In this document: piece after piece, positions 1-7,337 of the stretch
Position numbering within the stretch: the stretch's first letter is position 1
Layout: every line of letters begins with the position of its first letter
Source: Streptomyces sp. NBC_01232
Lineage (GTDB): Bacteria; Actinomycetota; Actinomycetes; Streptomycetales; Streptomycetaceae
Direction: 5' to 3'
DNA length: 64,000 bases
Assembly (NCBI RefSeq): GCF_035989885.1
Contig: NZ_CP108518.1
Location: 868,001 to 932,000, forward strand
Translations under genes and position numbers: made by a program
The notes under the pieces: generated by a model
What the model saw: the letters and a program-made list of their open reading frames with translations, nothing else
Told to the model about the DNA's origin: nothing
Database searches by the model: none

Positions 1-2
1 TC

Positions 3-1028
3 ACCACGGTCACCCTGGCGACCGGACTGACCAGCACGATGCTCGCGTTCGGCGAGGCCGGGCGGGGGCAGCCCGGTGCCCGGATCCATGTGGAGGCGGG
101 AGGGCCGCGCAACGGCCGGCCCGCTCCCCCGCTCGGTGACGTGGCGACCGAGGAACGGCTGCGGTCCCTGCCGGGCGCCGCGGCGGTACGGGCCCGCGCA
201 CTGGCCCGGGTGAGCCTGACCGGGCAGTCCCGGCCCGTCTTCGCCAACTTCTACCGCGGGGACGACGCCTCGGCCGCCGGCCGGATCGCCAGGGGCCGCG
301 AGGCGCGGGCAGCCGGCGAGGTCACGGCCGGGCCCGCCTTCCTGACCCAGCACGGGCTGAAGGTCGGCGACCGGGTCACCCTGGCGATGAACGGCCGGCA
401 GGTGACCACGAGCGTCGTGGGCGAGCTGGTGGAGGGCAACGCGCAGGCCCTGGACGCCACCTGGCCGACCCTCGTCCAGCTGTCGCCGGACGCCCGTGCT
501 GCCGAGTACGAGGTGCGCCTCGTGCCCGGGGCTGATGCCCGGGCCTACGCCGAGGCGGCCGGGGCGGCCGACCCGGGGCTGCGCGTGTCCGTGCTGGACA
601 ACCGGAACGCCGCCACCACCACCGTCGTCGCCTTCTCGTCCGTGTTCACCGTGCTGCTGAGCATCGTCGCGGCGCTCGGCGTCTTCAACACGGTCCTGCT
701 GAGCACCCGGGAGCGCCGCCGGGACCTCGGCACGCTCAAGTCGATCGGGATGACCCCGCGGCAGGTCGTCGCGATGACCGTGACCTCGGTGGCGGGAGTG
801 GGCGCGGTCGGCGGACTGCTCGGCGTCCCGCTCGGGATGGTCGCGCACCGGCTGCTCGTGGACAACGTCGGGGTGGTCACCTTCCCGGAGTCGATGAAGG
901 ACGTCTGGCATGCCCCGCACATGACCGGCCTGCTGCTGGCGGGCGTAGCGATCTCCCTTCTCGGCGCGCTGGTTCCGGCCCGGTCTGCGGCCCGGATGAC
1001 CATCGCGGCGGCCCTGCACACCGAGTAG
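3..1028 (+). CDS. ABC transporter permease, FtsX/MacB type (5' partial)
   Basis: The reading frame is already open at the left edge, so this is the C-terminal ~341 residues of a larger permease. The first half is an extracytoplasmic, MacB-like periplasmic-core stretch. The second half is a FtsX domain: a first membrane helix beginning near TVVAFSSVFTVLLSIVAALG, then the cytoplasmic coupling stretch RERRRDLGTLKSIGMT, then two more helices. The RxxxLGxLKxxGxT coupling motif is typical of permeases that work with a LolD/MacB-type ATPase, which would lie to the left of the window. The substrate cannot be told. The gene ends 113 bp before the condensation-domain gene. Confidence 0.85.
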   Translation, partial: TTVTLATGLTSTMLAFGEAGRGQPGARIHVEAGGPRNGRPAPPLGDVATEERLRSLPGAAAVRARALARVSLTGQSRPVFANFYRGDDASAAGRIARGREARAAGEVTAGPAFLTQHGLKVGDRVTLAMNGRQVTTSVVGELVEGNAQALDATWPTLVQLSPDARAAEYEVRLVPGADARAYAEAAGAADPGLRVSVLDNRNAATTTVVAFSSVFTVLLSIVAALGVFNTVLLSTRERRRDLGTLKSIGMTPRQVVAMTVTSVAGVGAVGGLLGVPLGMVAHRLLVDNVGVVTFPESMKDVWHAPHMTGLLLAGVAISLLGALVPARSAARMTIAAALHTE

Positions 1029-1141
1029 GGCCCGCCCGCAAGAAGACCCCGACCCGGCCTGCCCCGAGGGATTTCGTCACCTCCCCGGGCTGGGGGTCGT
1101 TAGGGCCTGGGGGTTGACTCGGGGGTCGAAGGGATGACGGA

Positions 1142-2638
1142 ATGCGGCAATTTCCTCTGGAGATGCACCACATGGCACCCGGACGGGTGGTGGAGTGGCG
1201 ACTCGGGTCCACGGCGGCGGAGGCCGGCGGCCCGGGTGCTCCGGGCGACGCCGGAGACCCGGCGGGCAGGATGGCGTCCTTCAACCAGGACAAGCACTTC
1301 ACCGTCGCCGAGGAGAGCAGGGCCGCCGACGACCCGGTCGCGTCCTGGGTCGCGGTGACCTTCGAGGTGACCGGCCCGCTCGACGAGCGGGCCCTGGCGC
1401 AGTCCCTGCTCGCCTTCGTCCAGCGGCACGAGGTCCTGCGGTGCGCGTTCCGGCGCCTGGCCGGCGAGGTGGCGTGCGAGCCGTTCGACCCGGCCGGACT
1501 GACCCTCGAAGCCCAGCAGGTAGGTGAGTTCGGGTCGTCCGAGCAGCTGGGCGCCTTCCTCGTCGAGCGGTTCAAGCGGAGCATCGACACGCTTTCCTGG
1601 CCGCTGTTCATCATGGGGGCGGTGGTGCGCGAGGAGTCCTCGACGGTCTACCTCGCCTTCGACCACATCGTCTGCGACGGCATGTCGATGCCGATCGTGG
1701 CCCGCGAAGTGTCGACCGGGTACGAGGCCCTGTGCCGCGGCGAGAGCGTCGAACTGCCGCCCGCCCCCAGCTATCTCGACTTCGCCGAGGAGCAGCGCCG
1801 CCGCTACCTGTCCATCGACGACCGCGACGAACGCCTCGGCCACTGGAAGGCGTTCATGGGGCAGGAGGGTGAGTTCTTCCCCCGCTTCCCCCTCGACCTC
1901 GGCGTCGAGCCGGGCCGGATGTACCCGATCGTCAACGAGGCCTCCACGCTCCTGGACGCCGCCGAGGCCGAGGTGTTCGAGAAGACCTGTCTGGCGGTCG
2001 ACGGCAAACCGTTCATGGGGGTGCTGGCGTCCGTCGCCGTCTGCCTGCGCGAGGCCGGCGGCCCGGGCGTCTACCGCGGCCTCATGCCGGTCAGTGAGCG
2101 CGGCCGGGACACCTGGGCGCATTCGGTGGGCTGGTTCGTCAACACGCTGCCCATCGAGTTCGACGCCTCGCCCGGCCGGGACTTCGCCCAGGTCATGGCA
2201 TCCGTCCGGGCCGGTTTCACAGAGATGATGGGCCATCTCGACGTCCCGTTCGTACGGGCATGGGAGTTGCTGGCGCCCAAGGAGTTCGCCGCCCGTTCCT
2301 GGCCGTACCCGGTGAACTTCTTCTCGTACATCGACATGCGCAAGTGTCCCGGGGCCGAGCGCCACGACGAGTGGCGGCCCACCACCCACGTGTGGTCGGC
2401 GCGCGCCAACGGGGCCTGTTCCTGGTTCCAGCGGGACGCGGAGGGAATGCACATGAACTCGCTCTACGTCGACACCCCGGCGGCCCGCCGGACCATGGGC
2501 GAATTCCAGGAGGCGCTGCGCCTGACCGTCCAGGGGATCGCGCGCTCGGGCGGCTTCCGCCGGCCCATCGCGCTGACCGCGCCGCGGCGGCCCGTGCGGA
2601 CCCCGCTGGACGTGGCCGCGTTCGCCCGGCGCGGCTGA
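1142..2638 (+). CDS. stand-alone condensation-domain protein
   Basis: The product has 498 residues and is a single NRPS condensation/CoA-dependent acyltransferase superfamily domain. The active-site motif HHxxxDG appears as DHIVCDG near residue 174, so the second, catalytic His is kept and the first is Asp. A C-terminal region with VGWFVNTLPIE matches the conserved latch/floor stretch. Start: the ATG at 1142 follows GAAGGGA by 7 nt; an ATG at 1134 is out of frame. No adenylation, carrier or thioesterase domain lies nearby, so it is not part of a visible NRPS line. It may join an acyl or aminoacyl group to an amine or alcohol, as PapA-type enzymes do. The substrate is unknown. Confidence 0.85.
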   Translation: MRQFPLEMHHMAPGRVVEWRLGSTAAEAGGPGAPGDAGDPAGRMASFNQDKHFTVAEESRAADDPVASWVAVTFEVTGPLDERALAQSLLAFVQRHEVLRCAFRRLAGEVACEPFDPAGLTLEAQQVGEFGSSEQLGAFLVERFKRSIDTLSWPLFIMGAVVREESSTVYLAFDHIVCDGMSMPIVAREVSTGYEALCRGESVELPPAPSYLDFAEEQRRRYLSIDDRDERLGHWKAFMGQEGEFFPRFPLDLGVEPGRMYPIVNEASTLLDAAEAEVFEKTCLAVDGKPFMGVLASVAVCLREAGGPGVYRGLMPVSERGRDTWAHSVGWFVNTLPIEFDASPGRDFAQVMASVRAGFTEMMGHLDVPFVRAWELLAPKEFAARSWPYPVNFFSYIDMRKCPGAERHDEWRPTTHVWSARANGACSWFQRDAEGMHMNSLYVDTPAARRTMGEFQEALRLTVQGIARSGGFRRPIALTAPRRPVRTPLDVAAFARRG

Positions 2639-2662
2639 GCCGCCGCCCCGCGACCGGGCCGG

Positions 2663-3337
2663 TCAGGCCGGGCGGGAGGCCGCCCGCAGACCGGCTCGCG
2701 GGGTGCGCCGCAGCAGGGCGATCCCGACGGCGCAGGCCCAGTAGACGAACAGGGCGGCGGTCATCGCCGTGTTGCCCCAGCCCACGGCGCTGTAGAAGCG
2801 GGCGGCGTCCGTCCCGAAGAACAGGGAGGGCACGAAGGCGAGGTTGACGGCCGCGATGGCGTGGGCCGTGTACCCGGTCCAGCGCGGCAGGATCCCGGCG
2901 CGCAGGATCGCGTACCCGGCGGCGGCCAGCAGGACCGCCGTCAGCAGCCGGGCGGCCGATCCGTGCAGCAGCATGTTGGCGTGGGCGAGCGGGCCGTCCA
3001 CGGTCGGGTCGAGGCCCCCGCCGGGGTTCTCAAGGACGATGCCCGCCTCGACGGACGCGGCGACCAGGGTGACGGTCACGTAGGCCAGCCCGGCGCCGAA
3101 GACCACGGTGGCGAGCCAGTCGAAGGCGGGGCCCGCGCCGCGGATGACGTGGCGCAGGCCTGCGAGGAAGCCCAACAGGGCGGCGCAGGTGAGGAGGTTG
3201 AGGAGGATCCGGGCCAGGACGTTGCCGGCGGGCGGCGGTCCCGGGTGGACGAAGTACAGCGGTACGGCGACGGCGGCGAGGGCGCCCGCCGATATGCCGC
3301 ACAGACCCACGAGCCGTAAGACGTGGTTCTCGTTCAT
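2663..3337 (-). CDS. integral membrane protein coupled to the TetR gene
   Basis: The product has 224 residues and about six hydrophobic helices (LVGLCGISAGALAAVAVPLY, ILLNLLTCAALLGFLAGL, ATVVFGAGLAYVTVTLVAA and three further ones), with an Arg-rich C-terminus. I do not recognise a named family. The start ATG overlaps the TGA of the upstream TetR-type regulator as ATGA, so the two are almost certainly translated from one message and share the operator at 4119-4151. By analogy with other TetR-linked membrane proteins it may be the regulated effector, for example in efflux or membrane adaptation. That is inference from context only. Confidence 0.8.
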   Translation of the reverse strand: MNENHVLRLVGLCGISAGALAAVAVPLYFVHPGPPPAGNVLARILLNLLTCAALLGFLAGLRHVIRGAGPAFDWLATVVFGAGLAYVTVTLVAASVEAGIVLENPGGGLDPTVDGPLAHANMLLHGSAARLLTAVLLAAAGYAILRAGILPRWTGYTAHAIAAVNLAFVPSLFFGTDAARFYSAVGWGNTAMTAALFVYWACAVGIALLRRTPRAGLRAASRPA

Positions 3338-4089
3338 CCGTTTCCTTCCTTGGCGGGTGAGGAGCTCTCGATGCCGTCGAGCAGCCGCGCGATGCCGCAG
3401 GCGACGATCGGTTCGACCGCACCGTCCTCGTCCTCCCCCAGGCCCGGCTCGCCCGCGAGTGCGCAGAGCGTGGGGAAGTTCCCGGGGTCGAGGCGCTCGG
3501 CGAGGATCCGTCCGTACGAGGCGGCGCCGGCCGGATCGAGTTCGGTGGCGATCCGTGCCAGGTCGCGCACGGCGCCGGAGATGAAGGTGGCGAGCGGGAT
3601 CAGTTCGCCGCGGCCGGCGCCCGAGCGGGCCAGGGGGCTCAGCAGCGCTTCGAACCAAGCGAGTTCGTTCGGTCCGACCGGGGCGCTCGCCGTCGGGATC
3701 CGCACCATCCACGGGTGGCGTCCGTACGTGGACCAGAGCGCGTCGACCCAGGCCTCGACCTCGGCGCGCCACCCCTCCCCGGTGGCCGCGGGCGGGCGGC
3801 CGGCGGCGGCGTCGGCCATCGCCGCGAGCAGGTGTTCGCGGCCGGGCACGTGGCGGTAGAGGGCCATCGCCGTGCAGCCCAGCTCGGTGGCCACACGCTG
3901 CATCGACAGTGCGTCCAGCCCGTCGGCGTCGACGACGGCGACGGCCGCGTCGACGATCCGGCGCGGCGTGAGGCGCGGGCGGCCGTCGGCCGTCCGCTCG
4001 GCGCCCACGCGCCAGAGCAGGTCGGCGACGGTGGCGAGATCGGGCGGGGCGGCGGATCCGCCGCCCGGGCGGCGGGGCGCAGGGGACAT
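3334..4089 (-). CDS. TetR/AcrR-family transcriptional regulator (TetR_C_1-like)
   Basis: The product has 251 residues. An N-terminal helix-turn-helix lies near residues 30-75 (IVDAAVAVVDADGLDALSMQ, then VATELGCTAMALYRHVPG). The long C-terminal ligand domain resembles the tetracycline-repressor class more than short QacR types. It overlaps the next gene by ATGA. The ATG at 4089 is followed, 30 bp upstream on the same strand, by a long inverted repeat (4119-4151), the expected site of autorepression. The ligand is unknown. The TetR call rests on the HTH sequence and the operator layout. Confidence 0.9.
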   Translation of the reverse strand: MSPAPRRPGGGSAAPPDLATVADLLWRVGAERTADGRPRLTPRRIVDAAVAVVDADGLDALSMQRVATELGCTAMALYRHVPGREHLLAAMADAAAGRPPAATGEGWRAEVEAWVDALWSTYGRHPWMVRIPTASAPVGPNELAWFEALLSPLARSGAGRGELIPLATFISGAVRDLARIATELDPAGAASYGRILAERLDPGNFPTLCALAGEPGLGEDEDGAVEPIVACGIARLLDGIESSSPAKEGNG

Positions 4090-4118
4090 CGGGGCCTTCC
4101 TCTCCGACTGGCGTGGAT

Positions 4119-4151
4119 GTTTACTTCATACACAAAGTATATGGCGTAAAC
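4119..4151. promoter_or_regulatory. TetR-type operator and promoter of the 4089-2663 operon
   Basis: A 12-bp left arm GTTTACTTCATA (4119-4130), a 9-nt spacer and a right arm TATGGCGTAAAC (4140-4151) pair at 10 of 12 positions. On the minus strand a TATACT hexamer inside the repeat could serve as -10, with TTGCCC about 16 nt upstream. Binding here would block the promoter of the adjacent regulator gene. This AT-rich spot stands out in its GC-rich surroundings. Confidence 0.65.
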
Positions 4152-4234
4152 ATGCAGGGCAAGAGGAAACTCAGGACGGGTCCAAGGAGGGGCCTGAACG
4201 GGCTCCCCGGCCTCCCGCCGCACTCCCCACGGGA

Positions 4235-5470
4235 TCAGAGGCGGGCCGCGCGGCCCAGCAGCAGGGTCCGTTCCTGTTCGTTGCGCGTGAGCGAGGCCGC
4301 CCGCTCGAACTCCGCGCGGGCCTCTGCCGTCCGGCCCAGCCGCTCCAGCAGGTCGCCCCGTACGCTCGGCAGCAAGTGGTAGGCGCTCAGGGCCGGTTCT
4401 TGCGCCAGGGCGTCGACGAGCGGCAGAGCCGCCTCCGGCCCCTCGGCCATCGAGACCGCGACCGCCCGGTTCAGCTCCACCACCGGGGACGGGACCAGCC
4501 GGACGAGCCGCCCGTACAGTGCGGCGATCCTCGGCCAGTCCGTTTCCTCGTAACGGACCGCCGCCGCGTGGCAGCCGGCGATGGCGGCCTGGACGGAGTA
4601 CGGGCCGCTCCCGGCCCGGCCCAGCGCCCGGGCTCCGCGGTGGATGAGCATGCGGTTCCATCTGGCCCGGTTCTGGTCGGCGAGCAGCACCGGTTCCCCG
4701 TCGGGGCCGGTGCGGGCGGCGATCCGGGAGGCCTGGAACTCCAGCAGCGCGGTCAGGCCGTGCACCTCGGGCTCCTTGGGCATCAGGGCGGCCAGTACGC
4801 GGGCCAGGCGCAGGGCGTCCTCGCACAGGGCGGGGCGGACGAGGTCGTCCCCGGCGGTGGCCGAGTACCCCTCGTTGAAGACGAGGTAGATGACCTCCAG
4901 GACCGAGGAGAGCCGCCCCTCGCGGTCGGCGCCGTACGGGACCTCGAAGGGCACCCCGGCCTTGGCCAGGGCCCGCTTCGCCCGGACGATGCGCTGGGCG
5001 ACGGTGGCCTCGGAGGTGAGGAAGGCTCGGGCGATCTCCGGGGTGGTCAGCCCTCCCATCAGGCGCAGGGTGAGCGCGATCCTCGCCTCGGTGGCGAGGA
5101 CGGGGTGGCAGGAGGTGAAGATCAGGCGCAGCAGGTCGTCGTCGATGTCCTCGGGGTCGGCCGGTTCGGGAGGCGGTGGCACCTCCTCCAGGGTCCGGCC
5201 GACCTCCGCGAGCTTGCGGGCGTACGTCTCCTTGCGGCGGACGAGGTCGATCGCGCGGTGTTTGGCGGTGGCCGTGAGCCAGGCGCCCGGCCGGTCCGGG
5301 ACGCCCGTCTGCGGCCACTGCTCCAGCGCCGCGACGAGGGCGTCCTGGGCGATCTCCTCGGCGATGCCGACGTCCCGCACGATGCGGGCGACACCGGCGA
5401 TGATTCGCGCGGACTCGATCCTGAACACCGCTTCGACCGCCTGGGCCGCGCTCACTGCCGTCACGGCCAC
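4235..5470 (-). CDS. ECF42-group RNA polymerase sigma factor with TPR-like C-terminal extension
   Basis: The product has 411 residues. Sigma region 2 lies near residues 10-75 (IAEEIAQDALVAALEQWP, AWLTATAKHRAIDLVRR) and region 4 near 125-185 (ALTLRLMGGLTTPEIARAFL, VAQRIVRAKRALAK). A ~220-residue helical extension follows (DUF6596, with TPR-like repeats). ECF42 factors have this extension and are encoded beside DGPF/YCII proteins, exactly as here with the gene at 5580-5939. No membrane anti-sigma gene is present, which also fits the group. The start is taken as the GTG at 5470; an ATG slightly upstream is out of frame. The two genes are probably co-transcribed from the promoter at 5991-6017. 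Confidence 0.92.
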   Translation of the reverse strand: MAVTAVSAAQAVEAVFRIESARIIAGVARIVRDVGIAEEIAQDALVAALEQWPQTGVPDRPGAWLTATAKHRAIDLVRRKETYARKLAEVGRTLEEVPPPPEPADPEDIDDDLLRLIFTSCHPVLATEARIALTLRLMGGLTTPEIARAFLTSEATVAQRIVRAKRALAKAGVPFEVPYGADREGRLSSVLEVIYLVFNEGYSATAGDDLVRPALCEDALRLARVLAALMPKEPEVHGLTALLEFQASRIAARTGPDGEPVLLADQNRARWNRMLIHRGARALGRAGSGPYSVQAAIAGCHAAAVRYEETDWPRIAALYGRLVRLVPSPVVELNRAVAVSMAEGPEAALPLVDALAQEPALSAYHLLPSVRGDLLERLGRTAEARAEFERAASLTRNEQERTLLLGRAARL

Positions 5471-5579
5471 CCATCAGAGCAGCCGTGACGAGGCAGGGCA
5501 AACACGGCGCGGGCGCGCCGTCGCCGCATCCGCGGTCTCACATGTGCGGTCTCACATGTGCGGGGTCACGTCCGCGGGG

Positions 5580-5939
5580 TCACATCTCCTGGATCTCCCG
5601 GACCTCGGCGCTCACGTTCCACTCCGCCGGGTGGATCTCGAGGAACCGCCGGGTCCACTCCATGGCCTCGGCCTTGTCCTTGCACTGGGTGAGGGAGTAG
5701 CCGCCGACGACCTCCTTGGTCTCGGTGAACGGACCGTCGGTGTAGCTGATCTTCCCGCCGGACCAGCTCAGGCGGGTCGCCTCGGAGGTGGGGAGCAGCC
5801 CGGCGGTGTCGAGCATGACCCCGGCCTTGGTGATCTCCTCCATGAGGGCGCCCATCCGCTGCTCGAACTCGGGCGGGAAGGTGGTGTCGGTGGGGAGCTC
5901 CCGCTCGTTGATGCGGATCATCGTCAGAAAGCGCGGCAT
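5580..5939 (-). CDS. DGPF/YCII-domain protein, partner of the ECF42 sigma factor
   Basis: The product has 119 residues and forms one YCII-related fold. The name motif DGPF is present (YTDGPFTETKEVVGGY, near residues 67-82). ATG at 5939 follows a GAGGAG Shine-Dalgarno. Proteins of this family are the usual genomic neighbours and regulatory targets of ECF42 sigma factors. Their biochemical role is unclear; dehydrogenase- or hydrolase-like activity has been proposed for YciI relatives. It is the first gene of the DGPF-sigma pair and lies directly behind a good match to the published ECF42 promoter. Confidence 0.92.
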   Translation of the reverse strand: MPRFLTMIRINERELPTDTTFPPEFEQRMGALMEEITKAGVMLDTAGLLPTSEATRLSWSGGKISYTDGPFTETKEVVGGYSLTQCKDKAEAMEWTRRFLEIHPAEWNVSAEVREIQEM

Positions 5940-5990
5940 GGTGACTCCTCGGTCGGGAGGGCGGGGTCGTTCCCCGCCTCTCACCCCTGC

Positions 5991-6017
5991 GTCGAACGGG
6001 AGACGCCCGGATCGACA
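5991..6017 (-). promoter_or_regulatory. predicted ECF42-dependent promoter
   Basis: Read on the minus strand, TGTCGA (6017-6012) is followed after 17 nt by CGAC (5994-5991), about 52 bp before the DGPF start. The consensus described for ECF42 in S. venezuelae is TGTCGA at -35 and CGA/TC at -10, which this fits. The sigma factor encoded just downstream is the obvious cognate, giving positive autoregulation of the pair. Confidence 0.7.
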
Positions 6018-6124
6018 GCCTCCGGGAAATTCTTCGAAGAATCTTCCGGGGCGGCCACCCGGTGCGGATCCGCGCCACGCTGAGATGGTGCGGCCCGACT
6101 TCACGGGAGCTCGACCACGAGTGG

Positions 6125-6141
6125 CTACTCGTGAGTAGGAT
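6125..6141 (+). promoter_or_regulatory. candidate -10 element overlapped by a perfect palindrome
   Basis: CTACTCGTGAGTAG (6125-6138) is a perfect palindrome with a GT centre. It runs into TAGGAT (6136-6141), a good actinobacterial -10 hexamer, 33 bp upstream of the DoxX-like gene. The -35 (around GACCAC, 6113-6118) is weak. A dimeric repressor could sit on the spacer. Confidence 0.4.
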
Positions 6142-6173
6142 CGCGGGCCCAGGCACCTTCGAGAGGACCCCCG

Positions 6174-6548
6174 ATGCCACGCGTCTCCTCCCCCCTCATG
6201 CTGGCCGGTCTGCTGGCCGGAGCCGCGGTCGCCCACGCGGTCGCACCCAGGCAGTTCGACGCGATCGTGCCCCGTTCGCTGCCGGGCACGCCGCGGCAGT
6301 GGACGTACGCCAGCGGAGCGGCCGAACTCGCCCTCGCCGTCGGCGTCGCCCATCCGCGCACCCGCCGGGTGGCCGCGCTGGCCACGGCGGCGTTCTTCGT
6401 CGGGGTGTTCCCTGCGAACGTGAAGATGGCGGCCGACGCACGCCGCCGCTCCCCCGCCGTCCGGGCCGTGGCGCTCGGCCGGCTGCCGCTCCAGGTACCG
6501 CTCGTGCTCTGGGCCCGCAAGGTGAGCCGGGGCGCCGGAGCCCGCTGA
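6174..6548 (+). CDS. DoxX-like small membrane protein
   Basis: The product has 124 residues and four predicted membrane segments, with the DoxX-like stretch YASGAAELALAVGVAHPRTR and the conserved FPANVKMA near residues 79-90. Actinobacterial proteins of this type are annotated as DoxX family; their function is not settled and a role in redox or thiosulphate-linked chemistry has been suggested for some. It appears monocistronic; the next gene is on the other strand. ATG at 6174 follows GAGAGGA at the usual distance. Confidence 0.75.
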   Translation: MPRVSSPLMLAGLLAGAAVAHAVAPRQFDAIVPRSLPGTPRQWTYASGAAELALAVGVAHPRTRRVAALATAAFFVGVFPANVKMAADARRRSPAVRAVALGRLPLQVPLVLWARKVSRGAGAR

Positions 6549-6606
6549 GCCGGCCTCCGGGCCGCGTGCTGCACCGCCCCGGCCCGCCCCATGCCCGCCC
6601 GAGCCG

Positions 6607-6876
6607 TCAGCGGCTGTCACCGGCCCAGTCCCAGCGGCCGGGGTCTCCCGTACGGCGGCGGTAGTGGGCACGGCCACCCGCTCCGTAGCGCCCTATCTCG
6701 GTGGGGAGTCTGGCCTCCTCGGCGAGCTGGGGCGCGCTCCAGCCTGTGATGTCCAGGAGGAGTCCGTCCAGCGGCCCGCCGACCAGCTCGCCGTAACTGC
6801 GGCCGGGGCGCGGTCCGGGGTCGGGGTCCTCATGGTCGGCGCCGTAGACCCGGCGCCGGAGCATCCTGTCGTCCAT
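6607..6876 (-). CDS. small hypothetical protein
   Basis: The product has 89 residues, is highly charged and has no membrane segment. It starts MDDRMLRRRVYGADHEDPDP and has a conserved-looking core (SYGELVGGPLDGLLLDITGW). The frame stays open upstream to 7020, but that part is Pro/Arg-rich and lies in the leader of the divergent thioredoxin-like gene, so the ATG at 6876 is preferred. The Shine-Dalgarno is weak. I do not recognise a family, and the call rests on composition, codon bias and length. Confidence 0.55.
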   Translation of the reverse strand: MDDRMLRRRVYGADHEDPDPGPRPGRSYGELVGGPLDGLLLDITGWSAPQLAEEARLPTEIGRYGAGGRAHYRRRTGDPGRWDWAGDSR

Positions 6877-6995
6877 ACCGCCCAGCTTCACAGCCGCCAC
6901 TGACAACGGGCCCGGCGGCCGCCGGGTCGTGCGGCGGCGATGATGGGGGCCGCCTCCCCGATCGGGGGGAGGCGCAGGAGCGAGGAGCGACACGC

Positions 6996-7334
6996 ATGGC
7001 ACGTCGGGTGCACCAGCCACTGGAGAACCATGAGTTCGACTTCATCCTCTCGATGACGCCGGGGCCCGTTCTCGCGTACTTCTGCGGCACGTGGCCCAAG
7101 GCCGTCGAGGCGTGCCGCGCGATGGACGCCGTCGTCGGCGATCTGAGCGAGGAGTACGGGACGCGGTTCACCGCGGTCCGCACCGACATGACCCGCTGCC
7201 CCGAGCCGACCAGGCGTTACGGGGTGACGGGCGCGCCGACCGCCGTGCTCATCAAGGACGGCGAGGCGGTCGCGAGCCAGGCGGGGCCGATGACGCGCGA
7301 GGAGTTCCGGGCGTTCCTGGACGCCCATCTCTGA
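6996..7334 (+). CDS. thioredoxin-fold protein with altered active site
   Basis: The product has 112 residues spanning one thioredoxin fold: the strand GPVLAYFCGTWP near residues 24-35, and the cis-proline motif GVTGAPTAVLI near 73-83. The usual WCGPC is replaced by a lone Cys followed by GTWP; the second Cys of the CXXC is missing, and the next Cys is eight residues further on. It therefore cannot do standard dithiol exchange. It may work through one Cys or act as a binding module. It ends 3 bp before the convergent BtrH-like gene. Confidence 0.7.
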   Translation: MARRVHQPLENHEFDFILSMTPGPVLAYFCGTWPKAVEACRAMDAVVGDLSEEYGTRFTAVRTDMTRCPEPTRRYGVTGAPTAVLIKDGEAVASQAGPMTREEFRAFLDAHL

Positions 7335-7337
7335 GGT

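Noticed and set aside
1142..2638. Start of an NRPS biosynthetic cluster
   Set aside because: Only one condensation domain is present, with no adenylation, carrier or thioesterase domains in the window.
3639..5501. 620-codon minus-strand frame across the sigma factor and TetR genes
   Set aside because: It lies out of frame with two clearly recognised proteins and is extremely Arg/Pro/Gly-rich.
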